Source: DASZZZ01 sp036260375
GTDB taxonomy: Bacteria; Actinomycetota; CADDZG01; WHSQ01
Direction: 5' to 3'
Length of the DNA: 64,000 nucleotides
Assembly (NCBI GenBank): GCA_036260375.1
Contig: DASZZZ010000018.1
Coordinates: 1 to 64,000, forward strand
In this document: one piece after another, positions 16,328 through 24,889 of the stretch
Numbering within the stretch: the stretch's first letter is position 1
How the letters are laid out: each line of letters begins with the position of its first letter
Made by a program: the position numbers and the translations under genes
Notes under the pieces: model-generated
What the model saw: the letters and a program-made list of their open reading frames with translations, nothing else
Told to the model about the DNA's origin: nothing
Databases searched by the model: none

Positions 16328-17616
16328 GGCGTCGGGTCGCGCGCGTCGTAGCGGGCGAACTCGGGCAGCAGCAGCGCCATGACGCCGACCCCGACGATGC
16401 ACGCGAGCCCGCCGCCGACGACCGCGACGCGCGCATTCGTGAGCGACGCGACGACGCCGGCCTCGACGTTGCCGAGGCTCGGCCCGCTCGCCACGACCGC
16501 GAGGCTCACTCCCTCCATGCGCCCGAGCATGTCGTGCGGCGTCGCCGTCTGGAGGATCGCGGTTCGGAACGTCGCGCTGACCGCGTCGGCTGCGCCGGCC
16601 GCGGCGAGCGCGGCGAGCGCGACGGCGACGTTCGGCGCGAGACCGAACGCGACGAGGGCCGCGCCCCACGCGACCACGGCCGCGTACACGATCACGCCGT
16701 GGCGGTGCACGCGGCTCGTCCATCCGCTCACGAGTGACGCGAGCAGCGCCCCCGCGGACGGCGCCGCGTACAGGAGCCCGACGATCTCCGGACCGCCGAA
16801 GCGCTCGATGGCGAGGGCCGGGAACAGCGCCTCGGGCATGCCGAAGACCATCGCGTTGACGTCGACGAGGAAGGAGCCGAGCAGGACGCGGCGGCCCTTG
16901 AGCCACCGGAGCCCGTCGAGCGCGGCGCGCAGCGTCGGGCGTCGCTCGCCCGCGACCGGGGGTATCGGCCGGATCGCCGCGAGCGCGACCAGCGACGCGC
17001 CGAACGTCAGCGCGTCGAGCGCGTAGGTCCACGCGAGGCCGACGGTCGCGACGAGCACGCCTGCGACCGCAGGGCCCGCGACCGACGCGAAGTTCTGGTA
17101 CGCCCCGGTGAGGACGGCCGCCGCGGTGATCCGCTCCGGGCGCACCAACAGCGGCGTCGCCGAGCGCAGGGCGGGGGAGCCGATCGCGTACGCCGCGGCG
17201 AGCAGCGTGTTGAGCACGTACATGACCCACAGGTGCTGCTCGTCGGCGCGCGCGTGCACGAGCAGCGCCAGGACCGACAGCGTCGCGACCGTCTCGGTGG
17301 CGAGCAGCAGCCGGCGCCGGTCGACGTTGTCGGCGAGCGCGCCGCCGATGAGCGGAAGCGTCAACAGCGGCACGAGATCGCTGACGCCGAGGAGGCCGAC
17401 GGCGAGCGACGACTCCGTCATCCGGTAGACCTGGATGGGGATCGCGACGAACGTCACCTGCGTCCCGAACCACGAGATGGCGTTGCCGAGCCACAGCAGG
17501 CGGAAGTCGCGCGACTCGCGCAGCGGCGACGCGTCGATCGCGAGCGACCGCAGTCGCGCGCGCCACGACGAGGGCCGCGCGCCGCCGTCTTCGGGAAGGC
17601 GGGGTTCGACGTCCAT
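16324..17616 (-). CDS. MFS transporter, EntS-like exporter type
   Basis: A 430-residue major facilitator with about 12 membrane segments and the exporter-type N-terminus FRLLWLGNAISWFGTQVTFVAIPIQVY. The loop 2-3 motif is GGALADNVDRRRLLL. It resembles the enterobactin-exporter/tetracycline-like efflux group; the substrate is unknown. The start ATG at 17616 is preferred; a TACGGT box lies 11 bases before it. Stops of this gene and the aminotransferase overlap. Confidence 0.85.
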   Translation of the reverse strand: MDVEPRLPEDGGARPSSWRARLRSLAIDASPLRESRDFRLLWLGNAISWFGTQVTFVAIPIQVYRMTESSLAVGLLGVSDLVPLLTLPLIGGALADNVDRRRLLLATETVATLSVLALLVHARADEQHLWVMYVLNTLLAAAYAIGSPALRSATPLLVRPERITAAAVLTGAYQNFASVAGPAVAGVLVATVGLAWTYALDALTFGASLVALAAIRPIPPVAGERRPTLRAALDGLRWLKGRRVLLGSFLVDVNAMVFGMPEALFPALAIERFGGPEIVGLLYAAPSAGALLASLVSGWTSRVHRHGVIVYAAVVAWGAALVAFGLAPNVAVALAALAAAGAADAVSATFRTAILQTATPHDMLGRMEGVSLAVVASGPSLGNVEAGVVASLTNARVAVVGGGLACIVGVGVMALLLPEFARYDARDPTP

Positions 17617-17741
17617 GACGGCGTGACACCGTACCCGGCTGCGTGCCGTCGTCGGAAGCGTTTCGGGGTGGGGACCCCCGAACGGTGTCGCGCCGCGCCG
17701 ACCGGCGGGCGCCGCCGCAGAGTACGGGCCGCTCGCGACCG

Positions 17742-18203
17742 CTACGAGCCGGCTACGTTGGCGGCGACGAGGATCACGAGCCACACCGCCGAGAACGCGA
17801 CCGGCGCGAACAACAGGTACCACTTGGAGGGGATGCCGCCGAGCGTCTGGAGCAGCTTCGGCGTCTCCTTGCATTCCGCCCTGGTGTCGTGGATCCAGAA
17901 GCGCGGGTCGTCGGGATGGGCCCCGGCGATCTTGTTGAGCTTGCGGTTCCACGCCTCCTGGAACAGCGACGTGCGCCCGATGGAGAACGTCCACACCAGG
18001 CTGAAGGTGAACCCCGCCGCGTAGACGAACGTCTTCTCGTCGGTGAGGCCGTCGCCGAGCGCGCTGACCGACGCCAGCAGCGCGTTGACCGCGAGCAGCA
18101 CCTGCAGCTTCGTCGTCTTGATCGGGTTCTCGCGCGACCACAGCTCGAGCAGCATCTTGTAGCGCTCGAAGTCGTGCGCGTCGTCGACGTCGGTGTCGCT
18201 CAC
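17742..18203 (-). CDS. hypothetical two-span membrane protein
   Basis: A 153-residue protein not recognised. It has an acidic N-terminus (SDTDVDDAHDFERYK), then two hydrophobic segments near residues 36-72 and a last one near residues 130-150, with a charged middle (FWIHDTRAECKETPK). The GTG start at 18203 is supported by an AAAGG ribosome-binding site. Divergent from the DUF6766 gene. Confidence 0.7.
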   Translation of the reverse strand: MSDTDVDDAHDFERYKMLLELWSRENPIKTTKLQVLLAVNALLASVSALGDGLTDEKTFVYAAGFTFSLVWTFSIGRTSLFQEAWNRKLNKIAGAHPDDPRFWIHDTRAECKETPKLLQTLGGIPSKWYLLFAPVAFSAVWLVILVAANVAGS

Positions 18204-18448
18204 GCGGCAGCCTTTCTCCCGAGGACGGTCACGCCGAGCGTAGCGCCCGGACGCGATCGACGGCCGCCATGCGACTCGCTCGGCGCGCGTCGTCACGCCC
18301 CGACCCCTCCGAAATCCGACTCCGGGCCGGCGCCCCCTGAGACGATGGCCGCGCCCTGGTGCGGGCGCGACCGGACGCGGTCGCATCGACGACGAGCGAC
18401 CCGGACGGACCCGCGCCGCGGCGACCGGGTCGACGAAAGGAGAGGCCC

Positions 18449-18895
18449 GTGGGCGCTGTATGGCTCGGCGTCGCGCTCGCCGTGATGGCGGGCATCGCGC
18501 TGTACCTCGTCGTGTCGATGGTCCGCAGCATCTACAGCGAATCGCAGAAGCCGCGCGTGAGCCCGTGGAAGGACTTCGGGTTGAGCATCGTCTTGTGCGT
18601 GCTGTTCTTCCTGAGCTGGGGCGGACAAGCGATAGCGCAGTGGCAGACCTTCACCGACGAGCAGCGGGAGCACGGCGAGCCCGTGGAGCTCGGCGACTTC
18701 ATGTCGGACTTCGGCAAGGCGACGTTCGAGAACTGGCAGAGCGAGTTCCTGCAGCTGTTCTCGTTCGTCGTGCTGTCCGCGCTGTTGATCCACAAGGGCA
18801 GCGCGGAGTCCAAGGACAGCGACGACCGCATGGAGGCCGCGTTGGAGCGCATAGAGAAACGTCTCGACGCACTGGACGGGGGCAAGTCCGGCTGA
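18449..18895 (+). CDS. DUF6766 family small membrane protein
   Basis: A 148-residue protein matching the actinobacterial DUF6766 group by its pattern: an N-terminal membrane helix, a second helix (LSIVLCVLFFLSWGGQAIAQW), the conserved DEQREHGEP and ATFENWQSEFLQLFSFVVLSALL segments, then KGSAESKDSDDRMEAALERIEKRL, a predicted coiled coil. Function is unknown. GTG start with an AAAGGAGAGG ribosome-binding site. Confidence 0.8.
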   Translation: MGAVWLGVALAVMAGIALYLVVSMVRSIYSESQKPRVSPWKDFGLSIVLCVLFFLSWGGQAIAQWQTFTDEQREHGEPVELGDFMSDFGKATFENWQSEFLQLFSFVVLSALLIHKGSAESKDSDDRMEAALERIEKRLDALDGGKSG

Positions 18896-18925
18896 CGCCG
18901 GCGATGTCGTAGCGGCGCGGCGCTC

Positions 18926-19621
18926 TCAGCGGAGGGTCACGCCGACGCGACCCGTGTCATCGAGCGCGACGCGGACGCGCTCGGGCGCCGCCGTCGCAAC
19001 CTCGACGCGATGCCGCCGCGCGCTCAGTGTCGTCGGCATCCACGGCCGGCCCTCGCGCGCGAGGATCAACACGCCGTCGCGGCCCCCCATGAACGCCAGG
19101 CCGTCGGGGCGATCGAGCGTGCCGTCCCACAGCTCCACGCCCGCGTCGATCAGCGGGCGCGCCGCCGCAGCGATGTCTGGCACCACCACGCCGACTTCGC
19201 ACACGCCGATCAGCTCCCGTCCGTCGAACGGTCCGGACGCGTGGCTCTCCTCGGGCAGTTCGTGGTGCGCTATGAGCTCGACGATGTTGCCGGCGGGATC
19301 CTCGAAGTAGCACGCGTCGGCGTTCCAGCTCTCGAAACGGAACGTCGTCCGCCCGCTGGCGGCGTCCGCGAGCAGGCCGGCGCGCTCCTCGATCCACGCG
19401 CGCGCCGCGTCGAAGCGATCGCGCGGGACGCGCACGGCGAAGTGATAGAAGGGCTCTGCTCCGTCGGGCGCCGCGTCGAAGACGATCTCGGTCGCGCCGG
19501 CGCCCACGACGACCGAGCCGCGGCGCCGCGCGACGTCGAGCGCCAGCCGCTGCCCGTAGAAGTCGGCGAGCGCCGGCAGCACGCCCGGAGCGGCGTCGAG
19601 ACCGATCCGTACGATCCTCAC
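18926..19621 (-). CDS. VOC (glyoxalase/bleomycin-resistance) family protein
   Basis: A 231-residue protein with at least one VOC domain. Seen: the beta-strand pattern EPFYHFAVRVPRDRFDAARAWI, FRFESWNADACYFEDPAGNIVELIAHHE (metal-ligand Glu in NIVELI) in the first half, and a second weaker repeat from ELIGVCEVGVVVPDIAAAARPLI. Substrate unknown. It lies six bases after the DUF3224 gene in the same direction, so the two form an operon. Confidence 0.8.
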   Translation of the reverse strand: MRIVRIGLDAAPGVLPALADFYGQRLALDVARRRGSVVVGAGATEIVFDAAPDGAEPFYHFAVRVPRDRFDAARAWIEERAGLLADAASGRTTFRFESWNADACYFEDPAGNIVELIAHHELPEESHASGPFDGRELIGVCEVGVVVPDIAAAARPLIDAGVELWDGTLDRPDGLAFMGGRDGVLILAREGRPWMPTTLSARRHRVEVATAAPERVRVALDDTGRVGVTLR

Positions 19622-19627
19622 CGTGAG

Positions 19628-20026
19628 CTAGAGGTCCAAGGTGAGCGTGACGCGCGCCCCGGAGGCGTCGTGCGCGAACACCGCCTCGCCGCTCAGGCCG
19701 GCGAGCTCGCCGGTGCCGGAGCCCGGCACGACGTGCCCGAACGAGCGCGGCTCCGTGCCGTCGTCGAGGCCGCCGTGCTGGACCACGAACGTGCCCGTGC
19801 GGCCCTCGAGCGTCCCCTCGACGCGCTCGGACGCGACGTAGCCGCGGCCCCCGGCTCCCTGCGCCGTGAGCACCTCGGCGACACTCGTGCCGTCGAGCGC
19901 GCCCGTGAAGCGCTTGCGCACGGTGGCGCGCGTGAGCCTGGACCCGTCGGGTGGCTCGTCGTAGGTCGTCTCGTCCCACCCGGTGACCTCGAACGAGGCG
20001 ACGATCGTTCGCCTGGAAGTCGTCAT
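19628..20026 (-). CDS. DUF3224 family protein
   Basis: A 132-residue protein matching the DUF3224 pattern: FEVTGWDETTYDEP at the N-terminus, RATVRKRFTGALDGTSVAEVLTAQG, GYVASERVEGTLEGRTGTFVVQHGG and a C-terminal GSGTGELAGLSGEA with a beta-strand end. These are small lipocalin-like beta barrels of unknown function. Confidence 0.85.
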   Translation of the reverse strand: MTTSRRTIVASFEVTGWDETTYDEPPDGSRLTRATVRKRFTGALDGTSVAEVLTAQGAGGRGYVASERVEGTLEGRTGTFVVQHGGLDDGTEPRSFGHVVPGSGTGELAGLSGEAVFAHDASGARVTLTLDL

Positions 20027-20087
20027 GCCGGCGACCCTACCGCCGTCGCATCGCCCGACCGCCGCGCGCGCAATTCCGACGCGCTTC

Positions 20088-20093
20088 TAGACT
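20088..20093 (+). promoter_or_regulatory. leaderless -10 box of alkB-like gene
   Basis: TAGACT ends six bases before the GTG at 20100; no Shine-Dalgarno sequence is seen. Confidence 0.45.
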
Positions 20094-20099
20094 CGGTCC

Positions 20100-20789
20100 G
20101 TGAGCTCTCCCGGCCTCGTGTGGCAGCCGTCGCTGCTCGCCGCCACCGAAGCGGTCGGCTTCGATCGCTCGTTCGCGCGCGTGCGGCGCGTCGAGCTCGA
20201 TCCCGAGTCGTGGGTCGACCATGCCCCCGGATGGGTGTCCGGGGCCGACCTCCTCTTCGAGCAGGTCCTCGCGGCGCGCGACTGGGGGCAGCGGTCGCGA
20301 CGCATGTACGACCGGCGCGTGCTCGAGCCGCGGCTCACGTCGCCGTGGAACGCGGCGTCGGGCGCGCCGCTCGAGCCGGCGGTGCTGGAGGAGATACGCG
20401 TCGCGCTCTCGGAGCGCTACGGGCGCACGTTCGACTCCGTCGGCTTCAACCTCTATCGCGACGGCGACGACAGCGTCGCGTGGCACGGCGACCACATCCA
20501 CGAGGAGATCGCCGACCCGATCGTCGCGCTCGTGTCGCTCGGCGAGCCGCGCAAGTTCCTCATGCGTCCCGTCGGCGGGGGCCGGTCGCGTGCGTTCATG
20601 CTCGGGCGTGGCGACCTGCTCGTGACCGGCGGCCTGGCGCAGCGGACGTGGGAGCACAGCGTCCCGAAGGTCGCGCGCGCCGGCCCCCGCATCAGCCTCG
20701 CCTACCGCCACGACCTCGACGCCCGCGCCTACGCGGGCAAGAAGGGCGAGTCGCCCGGCGGCGACGAGCCGGAACCGGGCGCCGACTGA
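20100..20789 (+). CDS. AlkB-like 2-oxoglutarate/Fe(II) dioxygenase
   Basis: A 229-residue AlkB family protein, which oxidatively removes alkyl damage from nucleic-acid bases. Seen: FNLYRDGDDSVAWHGDH with the HxD iron ligands (His-Gly-Asp, near residue 128), VALVSLGEPRKFLMRP, GDLLVTGGLAQRTWEHSVPK with the third iron ligand His, and PRISLAYRH with the 2-oxoglutarate-binding arginine. Full length for the family. Confidence 0.92.
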   Translation: MSSPGLVWQPSLLAATEAVGFDRSFARVRRVELDPESWVDHAPGWVSGADLLFEQVLAARDWGQRSRRMYDRRVLEPRLTSPWNAASGAPLEPAVLEEIRVALSERYGRTFDSVGFNLYRDGDDSVAWHGDHIHEEIADPIVALVSLGEPRKFLMRPVGGGRSRAFMLGRGDLLVTGGLAQRTWEHSVPKVARAGPRISLAYRHDLDARAYAGKKGESPGGDEPEPGAD

Positions 20790-20796
20790 AGATCAG

Positions 20797-21237
20797 CTAG
20801 CCTCCTAGCCCCTTCTTCTTCGCCGCCATCCGCTCGCCGAGCTCGGTGAGGCGGTCGTCGCCGAACACCTTGCGGGCGATCTCGAACATCTCGCCCTCCT
20901 CCTCCTCGATGTGGTGCTCGACGTTCTCCTTCATGACCGCGAACTTGGCGGCCCAGCGCTCGTCGTCGACATCGGTCGACTCGAGCTCGGCGATGAGCTG
21001 GTCGACGACGTGGTGCTCCTCGAAGCCCTCGAGCACGATCCCCTTGGCCTCGTCGTGCTCTCTGAGCGCGGGGTAGAAGATCTGCTCCTCGATCGCCTCG
21101 TGGACGTCCATCTCGTGCTTCAGCTTGCGAAGCAGGTCCGTGCGCGTCTTCACGGCGCGCTCCGTGGTGTCCTCCCCGCGTTCGAGCAGCTTCTTGACTT
21201 CCTCGTGGTCCCGCTCCAGCAGCTCCAGGGCGTGCAT
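20797..21237 (-). CDS. hemerythrin-like HHE domain protein
   Basis: A 146-residue HHE cation-binding protein. Metal ligands can be placed in LLERDHEEVKKLL (N-terminus), HEMDVHEAIEEQIFYPALREHDE, EEHHVVDQLIAELE, and NVEHHIEEEEGEMFEIA. Such proteins bind a di-iron site and sense or store oxygen or NO. The ATG at 21237 is chosen because an AAGGAGA ribosome-binding site lies five bases upstream. Confidence 0.9.
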   Translation of the reverse strand: MHALELLERDHEEVKKLLERGEDTTERAVKTRTDLLRKLKHEMDVHEAIEEQIFYPALREHDEAKGIVLEGFEEHHVVDQLIAELESTDVDDERWAAKFAVMKENVEHHIEEEEGEMFEIARKVFGDDRLTELGERMAAKKKGLGG

Positions 21238-21327
21238 GTCGTCTCCTTCGTTCTCGTCGTGTCGGCGCGACGGCGACGGCGCCGTGCGCCCCATGAGCCG
21301 ACGACCGGCGGGCCGGCCCGCCGCCGC

Positions 21328-21813
21328 TCAGTCGAGCAGTACCCATCCGGCCCAGCACGCGATCATCAGCATCCCCGCGCCGAGCTCGACGAGCACGCCG
21401 ACGCCGAACCCGACGATCGCGGCCTTGGTGGACCGCCACGCGCGCGCGCCGTCGCCGGTGCGCCGGTACTCCATCGCGTACAGGGCCGCGACCGCTCCGA
21501 GCGGAAGGCCTACGACCGGGATGACGAAGAACCCGACGAGCCCGGCGACGGCCGCGACGAGGATGCTCGAGCGCGGCGCGCCGCCGGCCGACGCGGCGCG
21601 CTGCGGGATCACGAGCTTCGCGACGCTGCCGGCGACGAGCAGTCCCGTGATGACCACCATCGCGACCCACCCGACGGTCCCGAAGCCCTCGACCCACCCG
21701 TAGAACAGCGCCGCCCCCCAGATCACCGGGAGCCCGGGGACGAACGGCACGACGACGCCGATGAGGCCGCCGGCCATGACGAGCGCGATCCCGGCGAGCT
21801 CGAGCGCGCTCAC
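21328..21813 (-). CDS. DUF456 membrane protein
   Basis: A 161-residue protein of the DUF456 family with about four membrane segments and the typical start LAGIALVMAGGLIGVVVPFVPGLPVIWGAALFYG, followed by the GFFVIPVVGLPLGAVAALYAMEY segment. Function unknown. The GTG start overlaps the stop of a 12-codon upstream reading frame that has a good ribosome-binding site. Confidence 0.85.
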   Translation of the reverse strand: MSALELAGIALVMAGGLIGVVVPFVPGLPVIWGAALFYGWVEGFGTVGWVAMVVITGLLVAGSVAKLVIPQRAASAGGAPRSSILVAAVAGLVGFFVIPVVGLPLGAVAALYAMEYRRTGDGARAWRSTKAAIVGFGVGVLVELGAGMLMIACWAGWVLLD

Positions 21814-21848
21814 GGTGTGCGCCGCACTCCCTGGTCGCGTCGTGCCAT
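21810..21848 (-). CDS. possible 12-residue leader peptide upstream of DUF456 gene
   Basis: An ATG with a strong GGGAGGAAC ribosome-binding site opens a 12-codon frame (MARRDQGVRRTP) whose TGA overlaps the GTG start of the DUF456 gene (GTGA). The arrangement would couple translation of the membrane protein. The peptide is arginine-rich and may have no function of its own. Confidence 0.35.
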   Translation of the reverse strand: MARRDQGVRRTP

Positions 21849-21983
21849 CTCTCGTTCCTCCCGCTGAGCCGCGTCGCCGGGCGCGACGTTACCGCTCGGT
21901 GATGGTTTCCTCCACGGCGCGGGAGAGCGCGGGCGCGCCCGGGTACGAGGGGCTCACGGATATCGGCGACACGGGAGGTGGCG

Positions 21984-22343
21984 ATGGACCGGCTCTACGT
22001 CGGCGCGGTGGTGATCGACGTCAACGAGCTCGCGCCGATGCGCGGGTTCTGGAGGGACGCGCTCGGCTACGAGATCGATCACGAGAGCGACGACTGGGTC
22101 AAGCTCTCCGACCCACGCCAGCGCGGCGCGTCGGTGTCGCTGCAGCTCGTCCCCGAGCCGCGCCGGGGCAAGAACCGGATCCACCTCGACCTCTACGCGC
22201 AGGACCAGATGGCCGAGGTCGAACGCCTCGAGCAGCTCGGGGCGACGCGCGTGCGGGGGCCGGAGCCCGGCAACGACTTCGTCGTGCTCGCCGATCCCGA
22301 GGGCAACCTCTTCTGCGTCATCGACGTCGACCACACCGGCTGA
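21984..22343 (+). CDS. VOC family protein
   Basis: A 119-residue single-domain VOC protein: VGAVVIDVNELAPMRGFWRDALGYEID at the N-terminus and FVVLADPEGNLFCVID at the C-terminus, with IHLDLYAQDQMAEVERLEQLGA between. Substrate unknown. The ATG is set by GGGAGG five bases upstream. Confidence 0.85.
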   Translation: MDRLYVGAVVIDVNELAPMRGFWRDALGYEIDHESDDWVKLSDPRQRGASVSLQLVPEPRRGKNRIHLDLYAQDQMAEVERLEQLGATRVRGPEPGNDFVVLADPEGNLFCVIDVDHTG

Positions 22344-22352
22344 CGCGTCGAG

Positions 22353-23144
22353 CTACGACAGCAGGCCGTTGATCATGCCGCCGTCGACGACGACCGTCAC
22401 GCCGGTGACGTACGACGCGCGCTCCGAGGCGAGGAACGCCACGACGTCGCCGAACTCGGCCGGCTCGCCGTAGCGCCCGAGCGGGATGCGGCCGACCGAT
22501 TCGGTCTTCACGTCGTCGGGCGTGCGGCCCGTCCGGCGCGCGACCGTGTCGTCGAGCGCGCGCACGCGGTCGGTGTCGACGCGCCCGGGCGCGACGCACA
22601 GCGCGCGGACTCCGTCGGGGCCGAGCTCCTTCGACAGCGTCTTCATCATCCCGACGACCGCGGCCCTCATCATGTTCGACAGCAGCAGGGCCGGAACGAC
22701 CTCTTTCGTCGTGCTCGACGTCAGGTAGACGAGGCACCCCGAGCGCCGCGCGCGCATCGCCGGGAGCACGGCGTTGGTGAGCCGCCACGCGGACGCGGTC
22801 GTCAGCTCGAACGCCGCGTGCAGCGCGTCGTCGTCGAAGTCGGCGAAGCCTCCGGCCGGCGGCCCGCCCGCGTTCGCCACGAGGACGTCGACCTCTCCGA
22901 GGCCGTCGCGGACGCGCTCGTGGGCGGAGCCGATCGCGCCCGCGTCGGTTACGTCGAGCGGGACCGCGAGCGCGCGGCCCCCGCCCTCCTCGACCGCGCG
23001 CACGACGTCGTCGAGCGCGTCGGCGCGCCGCGCGGACACCGCGACCGCGGCTCCCTCGCGCGCGAGGGCGAGCGCGGACGCGCGTCCGAGCCCGGCCGAC
23101 GCCCCGTGCACCCACGCGACCTTGCCGTCGAGCCCGAGATCCAC
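22353..23144 (-). CDS. SDR-family oxidoreductase lacking the YxxxK motif
   Basis: A 263-residue classical-size SDR with cofactor motif GASAGLGRASALALA, VANAGGPPAGG (NAG motif), VYLTSS, and the C-terminal SYVTGVTVVVDGGM. Where the catalytic Tyr-x-x-x-Lys is expected the sequence reads LLLSNMMRAAVVGMMKTL, so Tyr and Lys are replaced by Ser/Asn and Arg. A subgroup of SDRs with this LSNxxR form exists; its catalytic mechanism is unclear to me. Confidence 0.85.
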   Translation of the reverse strand: MDLGLDGKVAWVHGASAGLGRASALALAREGAAVAVSARRADALDDVVRAVEEGGGRALAVPLDVTDAGAIGSAHERVRDGLGEVDVLVANAGGPPAGGFADFDDDALHAAFELTTASAWRLTNAVLPAMRARRSGCLVYLTSSTTKEVVPALLLSNMMRAAVVGMMKTLSKELGPDGVRALCVAPGRVDTDRVRALDDTVARRTGRTPDDVKTESVGRIPLGRYGEPAEFGDVVAFLASERASYVTGVTVVVDGGMINGLLS

Positions 23145-23200
23145 TCGCTCCCCCTTCCCTCGGCGCCCCGATCGCTACGGCGCGCGGACGGCCGCCGCCC

Positions 23201-23662
23201 TCAGGACGCGCCCTCCGCGCCGACCCACGCGGAGCCGTCCTCGTACACCTCGCGCTTCCAGATCGGGACCGTGGACTTGATCTCGTCGATGACCCAGCGG
23301 CACGCCTCGAGCGCGTCGGCGCGGTGCGGCGCGCCGCACGCGACGACCACGGTCGGCTCGCCCAGCGGACAGCGTCCGACGCGGTGCACCGCGACGACGC
23401 GCCGGACGTCCCACTTCGCAGCCGCGGCGCGCGCGATCGCCGCCAGGCGCTCGGCGGCGAGCTCCCCGTGCGCCTCGTAGTCGAGCCGCACGACGCGCTT
23501 GCCCGCCTCGGACGCCACCGCGGCCGACGCGCGCACGGTGCCGACAAAGAGCGCGACGCCGCCGCACTCCGGCGCCGACGCCGCGGCCGCGGCGGCCGCC
23601 ACGTCGAGGGGCTCGGCGCTCACGCGCGCGGTGACGACGGCGTCGTCGCTCGAGGCGGGCAT
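23201..23662 (-). CDS. moaE: molybdopterin synthase catalytic subunit MoaE
   Basis: A 153-residue MoaE, which with thiocarboxylated MoaD puts the dithiolene sulfurs into molybdopterin. Seen: GGVALFVGTVRASA, LDYEAHGELAAERL, VVAVHRVGRCPLGEPTVVVACGAPHRADALEACRWVIDEIK (His and Arg of the active site; catalytic lysine in the following STVPIWKREVYEDG). No moaD gene is adjacent. A GAGACT box ends six bases before the ATG. Confidence 0.93.
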   Translation of the reverse strand: MPASSDDAVVTARVSAEPLDVAAAAAAASAPECGGVALFVGTVRASAAVASEAGKRVVRLDYEAHGELAAERLAAIARAAAAKWDVRRVVAVHRVGRCPLGEPTVVVACGAPHRADALEACRWVIDEIKSTVPIWKREVYEDGSAWVGAEGAS

Positions 23663-23668
23663 GCGGCG

Positions 23669-23674
23669 AGTCTC
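23669..23674 (-). promoter_or_regulatory. leaderless -10 box of moaE
   Basis: GAGACT (minus strand) ends six bases before the moaE ATG; no Shine-Dalgarno sequence is seen. Confidence 0.35.
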
Positions 23675-23727
23675 GCACGGCCCCCGCGGCCGCGGCGCGG
23701 CGCCCGGCGCCGTTTATCCTGTCGCCC

Positions 23728-24885
23728 GTGCAGATCCTCGTCCTCGGCGGCGACGGCTACCTCGGGTGGCCGACCGCCATGAGCCTGTCGGCGGCCGGCC
23801 ACGACGTCGCCGTCGTCGACAACTTCGCGCGGCGTGCGATGTCGATCGAGCTCGGGGCCGGCTCGCTCACGCCGATCCGCTCGCTGCACGAGAGGGTGCG
23901 GGCGTGGCGCGACGTGTCCGGGCGCGACGTCCGCGCGTTCGTCGGCGACCTCACCGATCCGTACTTCACCGACGAGGTCGTGCGGGCGGTGCGCCCCGAC
24001 GCGATCGTGCACTACGGCGAGCAGCCGAGCGCGCCGTACTCGATGATCGACCGCAAGCACGCGGTGTCGACCCAGCGCAACAACGTCGAGGGAACGCTCA
24101 ACGTCCTGTTCGCGATGCGCGACATCGTGCCCGAGGCCCACCTCGTCAAGCTCGGGACGATGGGGGAGTACGGCACGCCCGACATCGACATCGAAGAGGG
24201 CTACATCGAGATCCACCACAAGGGCCGCCGCGACGTGCTCCCGTACCCGAAGCTGCCCGGCTCGATGTACCACCTGTCGAAGGTGCACGACTCGCACAAC
24301 ATCCACTTCGCATGCCGCGTGTGGGGCCTCGCCGCGACCGATCTCAACCAGGGCGTCGTCTACGGCATCCGCACCGACGAGACGGACCTCGACGAGCGCC
24401 TGTGCACGCGCTTCGACTACGACGAGGTCCTCGGCACCGCGCTGAACCGTTTCTGCGTCCAGGCGGTCGTCGGCTACCCGCTCACCGTCTACGGCAAGGG
24501 CGGCCAGACGCGCGGCTTCCTCAACATCGTCGACACGCTGCAGTGCGTGCGGCTCGCGGTCGAGAACCCCGCGGCCCCCGGCGAGTTCCGCGTCTTCAAC
24601 CAGTTCACCGAGCAGTTCTCGGTGCGCGACCTCGCGGAGCGCGTCGTGCGCGTCGGCACCGAGATGGGCTTCGCGGTCCAGGTCGAGGCGCTGCCCGACC
24701 CGCGCGTCGAGGCCGAGGAGCACTACTACAACGCGGCGCACACGAAGCTGCTGGAGCTCGGGCTTCGTCCGCACCTGCTCGACGACGGCGTCGTCGAGCA
24801 CCTGATCGAGACGATCGAGCGCTACAAGGACCGCATCCTGCTCGACCCCATCGCGCCGCGCACGAAGTGGGACCCGCGCCGCTGA
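23728..24885 (+). CDS. UDP-sulfoquinovose synthase homologue (SQD1/SqdB)
   Basis: A 385-residue extended SDR closely resembling SQD1/SqdB, which converts UDP-glucose and sulfite to UDP-sulfoquinovose. Seen: GGDGYLGWPTAMSLS (NAD motif), the family-diagnostic KLGTMGEYGTPDIDIEEGYI, DVLPYPKLPGSMYHLSKVHDSHNI with the catalytic Tyr and Lys, and VYGKGGQTRGFLNIVDTLQCV plus RVFNQFTEQFSV. No glycosyltransferase (SqdX/SqdD) is adjacent. The product could feed a sulfolipid or a sulfosugar glycan; the second is known for archaeal Agl3. Other chemistry of this family is possible. Confidence 0.88.
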   Translation: MQILVLGGDGYLGWPTAMSLSAAGHDVAVVDNFARRAMSIELGAGSLTPIRSLHERVRAWRDVSGRDVRAFVGDLTDPYFTDEVVRAVRPDAIVHYGEQPSAPYSMIDRKHAVSTQRNNVEGTLNVLFAMRDIVPEAHLVKLGTMGEYGTPDIDIEEGYIEIHHKGRRDVLPYPKLPGSMYHLSKVHDSHNIHFACRVWGLAATDLNQGVVYGIRTDETDLDERLCTRFDYDEVLGTALNRFCVQAVVGYPLTVYGKGGQTRGFLNIVDTLQCVRLAVENPAAPGEFRVFNQFTEQFSVRDLAERVVRVGTEMGFAVQVEALPDPRVEAEEHYYNAAHTKLLELGLRPHLLDDGVVEHLIETIERYKDRILLDPIAPRTKWDPRR

Positions 24886-24889
24886 CGCG

